Below are positions 33,517-41,621 of a stretch of 64,000 nt of DNA, piece after piece (the stretch's first letter is position 1; each line of letters opens with the position of its first letter). Source of the DNA: Photobacterium sanctipauli (GTDB lineage: Bacteria > Pseudomonadota > Gammaproteobacteria > Enterobacterales > Vibrionaceae). The position numbers and the translations under genes were made by a program. The DNA lies in NCBI RefSeq assembly GCF_003026495.1, contig NZ_PYMA01000012.1, forward strand, positions 1-64,000. Direction: 5' to 3'. The notes beneath the pieces are model-generated. The model searched no databases, had not been told where the DNA came from, and saw only the letters and a program-made list of their open reading frames with translations.

Positions 33517-35220
33517 TTAGGCTTTAGCAAACTTATAGGTACGGTAACCACCAATTAGGTTACGTGCCTTATAGTCGTTGTTAACCAGCTGGCGGTACGC
33601 GACGTTGCCTCGTAAGCCAACTTGGCAGTAAATCACGATTTCTTTGTCTTTTGGCAGCTCATTCATTCGGTCACGTAATTGATCGACAGGAATGTTGATT
33701 GCGCCTTCCAAGTAGCCGACATTTTTCAGCTCGTTAGGGTTGCGAACATCAAGTAGCAGTTGGTCTTCTGACAAGTTGTCGATTTCGTCGAAGTGGATAG
33801 GTGTCGCATCGCCTTTGATGATGTTGTTGGCGACAAAGGCAGCTTGGTTGATCACATCTTTGGCGCTGCCAAACGGTGGTGCATAGGTCAGCTCTAGGTG
33901 TTGGAGTTGTTCTACGGTCATGCCCGCGCGTTGGGCGACGGCCATAATATCAATGCGCTTATCGACGCCGTCTTTACCTGCGGCTTGGGCACCCAAGATC
34001 TTACCGTTCTCAGGATCAAACAACATTTTGAATGAAACCACTTCAGCGCCAGGGTAGTAGCTCGCATGACTTGCAGTGTGAACGTAAACCTTCTCGTAAC
34101 GAACATTGTCGCGCTTAAGCTGCTTTTCATTCTTACCGGTAGAGGCAATCGCTAAGTCAAAAACTTTACAGATAGCTGTGCCCTGAGTGCCTTGATAGGT
34201 TTCTTGGCGACCCAGCATATTGTCGGCAGCCATACGGCCTTGTCGGTTAGCCGGACCTGCAAGTGGTACCAGTGTTTGTTCACCAGTGACAAAATCGTGT
34301 TCTTCGACAGCATCACCCACTGCATAAATCGCGGGATCATTGGTCTGCATAAACTCATTAGTACGAATACCACCAAGCTCACCTAAATCGAGTCCGGCAT
34401 CGACGGCCAGCTTAGTTTCGGGTTTCACCCCGATAGCCATGATCAGAATATCAGTATTAAGGGTATCGCCATTACTGAGTGTCAGTGCCAGTTCGCCCGT
34501 TAAGTGCTGGTGGTCACTGTCTTCACCAGCATCTTCGTTGGCAACAGATTGAGTAGGCTTATACTCGACAGCTTCCAAGGCAACACCCAAACGAAGATCG
34601 ACACCCTGATCTTTGATGGTTTGGTGAACAAACCCTGCCATTTCACGATCAACTGGGGTCATGACTTGATCGGCCATCTCGATAAGCGATGTGTTGATCC
34701 CCAATTGGTGGAAGGCTTCCATCATCTCTAAACCGATAAAACCACCGCCGACAACCGTGGCGTGTTCAGGCTTGTTTACCGAGATAGTCTGAATGATCTT
34801 ATCCATATCTGGAATATTGCGCAGCGAGTGGGTCAGCGGGTTATCGATACCCGGAATGATTGGGATAATTGGGGCTGCGCCTGGGCTAAGTAGCAAGAAG
34901 TCATAGCTTTCTTGGTATTCGGTATTATCAAGCGTGTTGCGAACAGTTACGCACTTTTCTTCACGGTTAATAGCAACGACCTCGTTCATGACACGAACAT
35001 CAACATTGAATCGAGCCAAGAAGCTTGCTGGTGTTTGAAGAAGCAATTTGCTGCGATCCTGAATATCGCCACCGATGTGGTACGGTAGACCACAGTTGGC
35101 AAAGGATACAAACTCACCACGCTCGAACATGATGATTTCTGCATCTTCACTTAAGCGCCTTGCGCGGGCCGCTGCCGAGGCACCACCTGCAACGCCACCA
35201 ACAATCAGAATCTTACTCAT
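33517..35220 (-). CDS. CoA-disulfide/persulfide reductase with rhodanese domain (Npsr-like)
   Basis: This 567-residue flavoenzyme has an FAD-binding start ILIVGGVAGGASAAARARR and an active-site cysteine in SFANCGLPYHIGG. The NAD(P)H motif is VVGGGFIGLEMMEA, followed by a dimerisation domain with TYAPPFGSAKD. A C-terminal rhodanese domain (about 465-567) has catalytic Cys in IVIYCQVGLRG. This is the architecture of CoA-dependent NADH persulfide/polysulfide reductases. It acts in sulfane-sulfur or thiol metabolism in the cytoplasm. The ATG at 35220 has GGAG seven bases before it; a start four codons upstream would use that GGAG as coding sequence. It is divergent from two sulfur-transport-like genes. 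Confidence 0.9.
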   Translation of the reverse strand: MSKILIVGGVAGGASAAARARRLSEDAEIIMFERGEFVSFANCGLPYHIGGDIQDRSKLLLQTPASFLARFNVDVRVMNEVVAINREEKCVTVRNTLDNTEYQESYDFLLLSPGAAPIIPIIPGIDNPLTHSLRNIPDMDKIIQTISVNKPEHATVVGGGFIGLEMMEAFHQLGINTSLIEMADQVMTPVDREMAGFVHQTIKDQGVDLRLGVALEAVEYKPTQSVANEDAGEDSDHQHLTGELALTLSNGDTLNTDILIMAIGVKPETKLAVDAGLDLGELGGIRTNEFMQTNDPAIYAVGDAVEEHDFVTGEQTLVPLAGPANRQGRMAADNMLGRQETYQGTQGTAICKVFDLAIASTGKNEKQLKRDNVRYEKVYVHTASHASYYPGAEVVSFKMLFDPENGKILGAQAAGKDGVDKRIDIMAVAQRAGMTVEQLQHLELTYAPPFGSAKDVINQAAFVANNIIKGDATPIHFDEIDNLSEDQLLLDVRNPNELKNVGYLEGAINIPVDQLRDRMNELPKDKEIVIYCQVGLRGNVAYRQLVNNDYKARNLIGGYRTYKFAKA

Positions 35221-35410
35221 TTTATTCTCCATTCAATCTAAAGTGATATCACTATCAAGTATCTAAACTATCAATATCACAGCATTGTATCCGATTACTA
35301 TAAAACCTTAAATTAGCAATGTCTAATTTAAATTTTGCTTAATTAGTGTTGACTGAATAAATAATTTTAGTAACCTCTAATATATAGAGTTAAGCATTAG
35401 GGCTAAAGAC

Positions 35411-35836
35411 ATGAATTTTACTATTCCATGGGATGCATTACTCGGCGGCATGTTGCTAGGGGTCTCTGCAGTGTTGTTGTTACTAATGAGTGGCAGAATC
35501 GCAGGGATCAGCGGGATTGTATCGGGGTTGTTACAGCCTAAGTCAGGGGAGACGAGCTGGCGGGGACTGTTTGTGATCGGTATGGTTGCCAGTGGTGCCG
35601 CCGCGCCGTTGATTGGGTTTTCATTACCAGAAGCTCTGCCGGTATCTTCACTATTGTGGGTCTCGCTAGCAGGCTTGCTTGTTGGCTTTGGCAGTAAGCT
35701 GGGTAATGGTTGTACCAGCGGTCATGGTATTTGTGGCATGGGACGGTTCTCAACGCGATCTATTATCGCGACATGCACATTTATGGTAGTCGCGATGGTA
35801 ACCGTTTTTGTTCGACTGCACGTGTTAGGGAAGTAG
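35411..35836 (+). CDS. YeeE/YedE-family half transporter, N-terminal-type unit
   Basis: This 141-residue membrane protein has about four helices and the conserved GNGCTSGHGICGMGR, with a cysteine pair typical of YeeE/YedE (sulfur-compound, thiosulfate-type) transporters. It is a half-length unit; the partner half follows after 2 bases. The nearby rhodanese-fused reductase on the other strand supports a sulfur-related role. Confidence 0.88.
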   Translation: MNFTIPWDALLGGMLLGVSAVLLLLMSGRIAGISGIVSGLLQPKSGETSWRGLFVIGMVASGAAAPLIGFSLPEALPVSSLLWVSLAGLLVGFGSKLGNGCTSGHGICGMGRFSTRSIIATCTFMVVAMVTVFVRLHVLGK

Positions 35837-35838
35837 TG

Positions 35839-36273
35839 ATGATGAAGAAATTTGTACCTAATTTGGTGGCATTGTTCGCTGGCCTGCTGTTTGGTTTGGG
35901 CATGATGGTCTCGGGCATGGTTGATCCCGAGCGAGTGATTGGTTTTTTGGATGTTGCAGGAAACTGGGATCCTAGTTTGGCATTTGTGATGGGGGGAGCA
36001 CTGCTGGTGTTTGTACCAAGCTACCAGTTGTTGATAAAACCCCGCCAATCACCGGTTTGCAGCGCTGAATTTAAAGTATCAAAAAGTAAAACAGTGGATA
36101 GCCGATTAGTAACAGGCGCAGCGTTGTTTGGCTTGGGGTGGGGGATTGCCGGAGTCTGCCCGGGCCCTGCAGTTACTTCACTGTCAGGTTTTAATCCCGC
36201 GATGATCTTGTTTATTGCCACTATGCTAGCCGGCATGCTGGTTGGAAACTATGTTACTAAGGCGAAGGGTTGA
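35839..36273 (+). CDS. YeeE/YedE-family half transporter, second unit
   Basis: This 144-residue membrane protein (MMKKFVPNLVALFAGLLFG...) has about four helices. GLGMMVSGMVDPERVIGFLD and GLGWGIAGVCPGPAV are the landmarks of the second YeeE/YedE half, with the conserved CPGPA cysteine. The start at 35839 has an AGGGAAG site; the longer frame from 35710 overlaps the first gene and adds residues unlike the family. The two halves probably form one transporter. Confidence 0.88.
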   Translation: MMKKFVPNLVALFAGLLFGLGMMVSGMVDPERVIGFLDVAGNWDPSLAFVMGGALLVFVPSYQLLIKPRQSPVCSAEFKVSKSKTVDSRLVTGAALFGLGWGIAGVCPGPAVTSLSGFNPAMILFIATMLAGMLVGNYVTKAKG

Positions 36274-36361
36274 ATACCTTATTCACAGGATTACTGGCTT
36301 AGATAAACGGGCAAAGAATAACCAGAGGCACCCATGAAGAGCCGTGGGTGCCCCTCGGGTT

Positions 36362-37153
36362 TCACGAAATCGCTTCAAAATTGTTGTTGAACCACTGCAA
36401 TGGCTCGCTCAGTTTGGTGACACTACCGATGACAATCAGGGCGGGGCTGACTGCTGTTTTGGCTGCCCTTGGTAAGTTAGCCAAGTTAGCGGTTATCACA
36501 CGTTGCTCTTTGCGGGTGCCGTTTTCGATGATGGCACAGGGGGTATCAGGGGCAAGGCCGTGAGTGATCAGCTTGTCGCAAATGTGCCCACTTTGCTTAA
36601 GGCCCATGTAGAACACCAAGGTGTTGTTGGATTGCGCCAGCGATGACCATTCAATTTCGCGGCCATCTTTTTGCACGTGGCCAGTAATAAACTGGACACT
36701 CTGCGCATGGTCACGGTGGGTGAGCGGGATCCCGGCATAGGCAGTTGCGCCTGCTGCGGCTGTGATCCCCGGCACAACTTCATATTCAATACCGTGTTGA
36801 GCAAGTTCTTCCAACTCTTCGCCACCGCGACCGAAAATAAAGGAATCGCCGCCTTTCAGGCGCACTACATGCTTACCTTCTTTGGCTTTTTCGACCAAAA
36901 TTTGGTTGATCTGATCTTGCGGTACACAGTGGAAATCAAGTTTCTTGCCAACATAAACCATTTCTGCGGATGTATCTGCCAGCGCCAGGATCTCTTTAGA
37001 TACGAGTCGGTCATAGACGACCACGTCTGCAGCTTGTATGACCCTCAAGCCTTTCACCGTCAGTAGGTCAGGATCGCCTGGACCTGCACCAACAAGGGAT
37101 ACGAAACCGTTATTTAATGATGTGTGGTTGATGGTCATAGCAAGGCCTGTCAT
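36362..37153 (-). CDS. cobA: uroporphyrinogen-III C-methyltransferase (SUMT)
   Basis: This 263-residue enzyme methylates uroporphyrinogen III with SAM to precorrin-2, the first step toward siroheme. Motifs are VSLVGAGPGDPDLLTVKG, VVYDRLV, RLKGGDSFIFGRGGEE, PGITAAAGATAYAGIPLTHR and VFYMGLKQ. It is the last gene of the nirB-nirD-nirC cluster, which fits the siroheme need of NirB. The start may instead be the ATG at 37138 five codons in; both fit the family. Confidence 0.93.
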   Translation of the reverse strand: MTGLAMTINHTSLNNGFVSLVGAGPGDPDLLTVKGLRVIQAADVVVYDRLVSKEILALADTSAEMVYVGKKLDFHCVPQDQINQILVEKAKEGKHVVRLKGGDSFIFGRGGEELEELAQHGIEYEVVPGITAAAGATAYAGIPLTHRDHAQSVQFITGHVQKDGREIEWSSLAQSNNTLVFYMGLKQSGHICDKLITHGLAPDTPCAIIENGTRKEQRVITANLANLPRAAKTAVSPALIVIGSVTKLSEPLQWFNNNFEAIS

Positions 37154-37287
37154 TTGAAATTTGAATATACCAAAATCACTTTGCTTGTTATAAAAGTGAC
37201 TTTGGTATAGATAAAATCAAAACTCGGCAAGCTACCACAAGGGCTACTACTTTATACTTTAAAAACAATATAATACGCCAGTATGTT

Positions 37288-37313
37288 TAGTGGCCCCACC
37301 AAGTTGAGGCCAC
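37288..37313 (-). terminator. hairpin between nirC and cobA
   Basis: A perfect 7-bp stem AGTGGCC / GGCCACT with a 12-base loop lies just after nirC on the minus strand. It has no T-run, so it may be a processing or pausing hairpin rather than a full terminator. Confidence 0.4.
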
Positions 37314-37323
37314 TTGATGTAGA

Positions 37324-38172
37324 TTATCGAGTGCTTAATGCAGGCTCAGCATTCACATCCGCTTCAGTGTTAAGAGCTGGTGCTGTTTTTGCGTGAGTCA
37401 GGTAAAGTGGGATACACGTAAATAGCAGGCCACCGACTAGGTTACCTAGAATGGTCGGGATAAGGTTGAAGTTCAACCAGGTTGCAATGCCGAAGTCAGC
37501 GCCTAGCATCATGCCCAGCGGGAACAAGAACATGTTGACGACTGCATGCTCGAATACCAATGCGAAGAAGATAAAGATGGGTAGCCACATTGCCGCAATT
37601 TTGCCTGCGACACTGCGTGCCGTCATGTTACCAATCACACCTAGGCAGACCATCAAGTTGCAAAGGATGCCGCGTACGAAACAAGTGATCCAGCCGTTTG
37701 CGCCCAACTCTTCAAAGCCCACTGTACGTGCTGTTGCGGCTTTAATGAAAGTTTGGCCGACGGCGCCAGGTTCAACGCTGAAGTTCATCGTGAACGACAG
37801 GGCGATGAGGAAGGCAACAAGCAGTGAACCGATTAGGTTACCAAGGCCAACCAACCCCCAGCAGCGAAGGACACGGCTCCACGTTATTCCCGGGCGGTTT
37901 TCAAATTTCGCCAACGGGGCGAGTCCAAACACCCCCGTGACGAGGTCGTAGCCCATCAGGCTCAAGATACAAAAGCCAACAGGGAAGACAATAGCGCCCA
38001 CCACGCCAATGCCGGTTTGGGTAATGGTGGTGATCGCGACCACCACCGCTAATGAGAGAATGATGCCTGCCATCGTGCCGCGTAAAATCAAATCACGTGC
38101 CGAGGTCCGTACCTTTGCTTCGCCAGTGTTGATCATCGTCTGGATGAATTCAGCAGGTTTTGAGTAAGACAT
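37324..38172 (-). CDS. nirC: formate/nitrite-family channel, NirC-like
   Basis: This 282-residue protein has six membrane helices and FNT-family blocks GIATWLNFNLIPTILGNLVG, FEHAVVNMFLFPLGMM and NLMVCLGV. FNT proteins are pentameric channels for formate, nitrite or hydrosulfide. Placement between nirD and cobA points to nitrite uptake. The C-terminal ~20 residues are a polar tail. Confidence 0.88.
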   Translation of the reverse strand: MSYSKPAEFIQTMINTGEAKVRTSARDLILRGTMAGIILSLAVVVAITTITQTGIGVVGAIVFPVGFCILSLMGYDLVTGVFGLAPLAKFENRPGITWSRVLRCWGLVGLGNLIGSLLVAFLIALSFTMNFSVEPGAVGQTFIKAATARTVGFEELGANGWITCFVRGILCNLMVCLGVIGNMTARSVAGKIAAMWLPIFIFFALVFEHAVVNMFLFPLGMMLGADFGIATWLNFNLIPTILGNLVGGLLFTCIPLYLTHAKTAPALNTEADVNAEPALSTR

Positions 38173-38322
38173 AATCTTCCTTATTGTCTAAAGTTTAAAA
38201 TTTAAAAATTAAGATTGAATAGACAAAGGCTCCAAGCACCGAACTTTCATTCCGAATCAACGTTACTCCCGAATCAATACGGGTTCGGATCAAGAAGCCT
38301 TTTTGCTATTGAATCTCAGCGA

Positions 38323-38646
38323 TTAAGCGGCGATTTCCACCTTACTATCGCTAACACGGGCTTTGAACGCTTTGATATTAAAGCGCTCGTCTTCCATGCA
38401 AGCACCGGTTGCGAGGTTAAAACGTTGCTTTTTCAATGGGCTTGCTACCCAAAGCTCGCCCTGGTGCTCGCAAATCATACCGCGTGACAACACGTTAGAG
38501 CGAGCAAACGGGTCCATATTGCTGATAGCAAATACCTTTTCTTCGCCGCTTGGACGAAATACCGCTACCTGCTGGCCTTTTACGAGTGCACAAACCCCAG
38601 TGCCTGGAATGATGTCATTGATGTTGCAGATGTGTTCGAATGCCAT
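38323..38646 (-). CDS. nirD: nitrite reductase small subunit
   Basis: This 107-residue Rieske-like subunit has GVCALVKGQQVAVFR and LSRGMICEHQGELWVASPLK. Like other NirD proteins it lacks the Cys/His pairs that would bind an iron-sulfur cluster. It starts 2 bases after nirB ends. It partners NirB in NADH-dependent reduction of nitrite to ammonium in the cytoplasm. Confidence 0.92.
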   Translation of the reverse strand: MAFEHICNINDIIPGTGVCALVKGQQVAVFRPSGEEKVFAISNMDPFARSNVLSRGMICEHQGELWVASPLKKQRFNLATGACMEDERFNIKAFKARVSDSKVEIAA

Positions 38647-38648
38647 GA

Positions 38649-41207
38649 TTAGTTCTCCAGTTCCACGTGCAGGATGTCGCCTTTGGCTTCAGGGTTTTTC
38701 TCGGTGAAGGTGGCAGGGCGGTGCTGGTCACGCTCAGAAACGAATACCACGTTGTCATCGCGCTTATCAGAGTTGATGAAGTGGCTGAAGCGCTTCAACT
38801 GGTCTTCGCTGTCTAGCGTTGACGTCCACTCACACTGGTAAGTGTCGATGAGCTTGTTGATGTCCGCTTCAAGCTGGTTATTGATACCCAGTTTGTCGTC
38901 GATAACCACTTCACGCAGGTATTCAATACCGCCCTCAAGGTTTTCCAACCATACCGATGTACGCTGCAGCTTGTCAGCGGTGCGAACGTAGAACATCAGG
39001 TAACGGTCGATGTACTTGAGCAGGGTTTCTTTATCCAAATCGGTTGCTAACAACTCTGCATGGCGCGGCGTCATACCGCCGTTGCCGCCAACATACATGT
39101 TCCAGCCCGCATCGGTAGCAATCACACCTAGGTCTTTGCCTTGTGCTTCAGCGCACTCACGGGTACAACCCGATACACCGAACTTCATCTTGTGCGGGGT
39201 ACGGATACCCTTGTAGCGGTTCTCTAGCTCGACCCCCAAGCCAACGCTGTCTTGCACGCCGTAACGGCACCAAGTGCTACCGACACAGGTTTTCGCCATG
39301 CGAAGGGCTTTCGCATATGCTTGGCCAGTCTCGAAGCCTGCACCGATGAGCTTTTCCCAGATGGAAGGAAGGTCATCTTTTTGGGCGCCAAATAGGCCGA
39401 TACGTTGTGCGCCGGTGATTTTGGTGTATAGGCTGTATTCGCTTGCCACTTCCGCCACTGCCTTCAAGCCCTCTGGCGTGACTTCACCGCCTGCCATACG
39501 CGGAATGACTGAGTAGGTGCCGTCTTTTTGCATGTTGCCAAGGAAGATATCATTGGTATCTTGCAGTGGGGTGTTCTGTGGCGTCAGTACGTAATCGTTC
39601 CAGCTAGAAGCGAGGATAGAGCCCACAGCTGGTTTACACACTTCACAGCCATAGCCTTTGCCGTATTTCTCAAGCAGCTCATCGAAAGATTTAATTTCTT
39701 CCACGCGGATCAGGTGGAATAGCTCTTGGCGAGAGTATTCGAAGTGTTCACAAAGGTGGTTGTTAACCTCGATACCGGCTTTGGCAAGTTCGGCATTAAG
39801 CACTTGGGTGATTAACGGCAAACAACCGCCACAGCCGGTACCGGCACCTGTTACCGACTTGATTTCGCCCAATGTGGTGTGGCCATCAGCCACAGCAGCG
39901 GCCACTTTTCCCTTGGTCACGTCAAAGCAAGAACAGATGACCGCGGTATCCGGCAGAGAGTCAGCGCCCATTGCCGGCTTTTCGGCACCCGCGTGGGCAG
40001 GGAGAATGAGCGTGTCTGGGTGCTTTGGTAGTTCAATTTCGTTCAGTTTAAGCTGAAGTAGGTTACCGTAGTCAGAGGTATCGCCAACCAGTACCGCGCC
40101 TAATAGCTTCTTGCCGTCTTCAGACACGATGATGCGCTTATAGACTTCTTCGCTCTCATCGAGGTAAACATAGCTTTTGCAGTTCGGTGTACGGCCATTG
40201 GCATCGCCGATACTCCCGACTTTCACACCCAGCAGCTTAAGCTTGGCGCTCATGTCTGCACCCTCGAACTGGTTGTCTTCACCAATGAGGTGGCTCACCG
40301 CGACCTGCGCCATTTTGTAGCCCGGTGCAACCAGGCCGTAGAATGTTTCGTTCCATGAAGCACACTCACCGATAGCGTAGACGTCTGGGTCTGAAGTCAC
40401 ACAGCTATCGTTAACCGCAATACCGCCACGGCGACCCGTTGCTAGGCCGCATTGCATGGCAAGTTTGTCTTGAGGGCGAATACCGGTAGAGAACACGATG
40501 AAGTCCACTTCTAGTGACGTGCCATCGGCAAAGTTCATGGTATTTCGGGCATTGTCGCCAGATGCGACGATTTCGGTGGTGTTTTTGCTGGTGTGGACAT
40601 TCACGCCAAGCTTTTCGATTTTCTTGCGAAGCTGCTCGCCGCCTTGAGGGTCGAGCTGCTCAGCCATTAGTACAGGGGCAAATTCGATAATGTGAGTTTC
40701 TACCCCAAGGGCTTTGAGCGCGCCAGCGGCTTCTAGGCCGAGTAAGCCGCCGCCAACCACGACGCCGCTCTTACTGCGTTTGGCTGTTGCTTCGATAGCT
40801 TTGAGATCTTCGATGGTGCGATATACAAAGCAATCTTTGCCTTCGTTTCCTTTGATTGGTGGAACCCATGGGTATGAGCCGGTAGCCATGATGAGCTTGT
40901 CGTAGCGCACTTCGCGGCCAGAGCTGGAGTGGATGATTTTTTGTGCTCTGTTGATGGTGATGGCACGTTCGCCAATTAAGACATTGATGCCGTGTTTTTC
41001 GTAGTAGCCTTCTTTGACTAGAGAAAGCTCATCAGCGGTGTGGTGGGAGAAGTAGGAGGAGAGGTGGACGCGGTCATAAGCGACCCGGGGTTCTTCACAA
41101 AAAACGGTAACGTCAAAATTATCCAGTTCCGCTTTATCGACTAACTCCTCGATATAGCGATGGCCTACCATGCCGTTGCCTATTACAACCAATCTGACTT
41201 TGCTCAT
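38649..41207 (-). CDS. nirB: NADH-dependent nitrite reductase large subunit
   Basis: This is an 852-residue siroheme enzyme. The FAD/NADH module starts LVVIGNGMVGHRYIEEL. A BFD-like [2Fe-2S] domain has CSCF and TGCGGC. A second cysteine block is YGCEVCKP, and the siroheme/[4Fe-4S] module has CVGSTWCRYG and FGVSGCTRECAEAQGK. The ATG at 41207 has an AGAGGA site; the longer frame to 41303 runs through the promoter. It reduces nitrite to ammonium. Upstream FNR and NarP/NarL sites predict induction by anoxia with nitrate or nitrite. Confidence 0.95.
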   Translation of the reverse strand: MSKVRLVVIGNGMVGHRYIEELVDKAELDNFDVTVFCEEPRVAYDRVHLSSYFSHHTADELSLVKEGYYEKHGINVLIGERAITINRAQKIIHSSSGREVRYDKLIMATGSYPWVPPIKGNEGKDCFVYRTIEDLKAIEATAKRSKSGVVVGGGLLGLEAAGALKALGVETHIIEFAPVLMAEQLDPQGGEQLRKKIEKLGVNVHTSKNTTEIVASGDNARNTMNFADGTSLEVDFIVFSTGIRPQDKLAMQCGLATGRRGGIAVNDSCVTSDPDVYAIGECASWNETFYGLVAPGYKMAQVAVSHLIGEDNQFEGADMSAKLKLLGVKVGSIGDANGRTPNCKSYVYLDESEEVYKRIIVSEDGKKLLGAVLVGDTSDYGNLLQLKLNEIELPKHPDTLILPAHAGAEKPAMGADSLPDTAVICSCFDVTKGKVAAAVADGHTTLGEIKSVTGAGTGCGGCLPLITQVLNAELAKAGIEVNNHLCEHFEYSRQELFHLIRVEEIKSFDELLEKYGKGYGCEVCKPAVGSILASSWNDYVLTPQNTPLQDTNDIFLGNMQKDGTYSVIPRMAGGEVTPEGLKAVAEVASEYSLYTKITGAQRIGLFGAQKDDLPSIWEKLIGAGFETGQAYAKALRMAKTCVGSTWCRYGVQDSVGLGVELENRYKGIRTPHKMKFGVSGCTRECAEAQGKDLGVIATDAGWNMYVGGNGGMTPRHAELLATDLDKETLLKYIDRYLMFYVRTADKLQRTSVWLENLEGGIEYLREVVIDDKLGINNQLEADINKLIDTYQCEWTSTLDSEDQLKRFSHFINSDKRDDNVVFVSERDQHRPATFTEKNPEAKGDILHVELEN

Positions 41208-41249
41208 AAGATCCTCTAGTAACAAAGACTGCCAATATTTATTTTGCGC

Positions 41250-41320
41250 AGTGTAATAATTCAGATTGTGTAAAAAAATGATGCAAATCAATTGCAATTT
41301 CAAATAGCCCCAAAGGGGTA
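41250..41320 (-). promoter_or_regulatory. nirB promoter with FNR box and NarP/NarL site
   Basis: The FNR-like box ATGAT-GCAA-ATCAA is at 41278-41291 (9 of 10 consensus bases). A 7-2-7 inverted heptamer pair, TAGCCCC-AA-AGGGGTA, is at 41305-41320; one arm is a full TACCCCT match. The centres are 28 bp apart. If the FNR box sits at -41.5, a TACACT -10 element falls at 41255-41250 and the NarP/NarL site at -69.5, the E. coli nir layout. Confidence 0.7.
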
Positions 41321-41621
41321 ATTGTCTTACAATTCAGCTGGTTGTGCTAATGGTTGCAAGTATTAAATTGTTGCATATGAAGAGGGGTGGCTAAATTGTG
41401 AGCGATAAGTGTTGCACAGTATATTAAGTCATACATGCAAATTAGTCACCTGTGTTTGTTTTTTGTACAAAAAGTGATTTTTTACAATCTAAAAATATAA
41501 AATATAAAATATAAATTAAATCATCGTGTTATGAGCGGTATTTTACACCTCTCTGACCATTTTAAGGTAGGGTACCCATGCGTCTGAAAATAGTCTCATA
41601 AGCAAATGGAACCCGAATATA
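41321..41621. other. intergenic region upstream of the lipase gene
   Basis: About 300 AT-rich bases between the nirB control sites and the lipase. It holds no gene that I can support and should contain the lipase promoter. An AAAATATAAAATATAAAATATAA-type run near 41490-41516 is a simple AT repeat. Confidence 0.4.

Noticed and set aside
41208..41303. N-terminal extension of NirB to 41303
   Set aside because: It would translate the FNR box and promoter. The ATG at 41207 has a good site and gives the normal NirB start.
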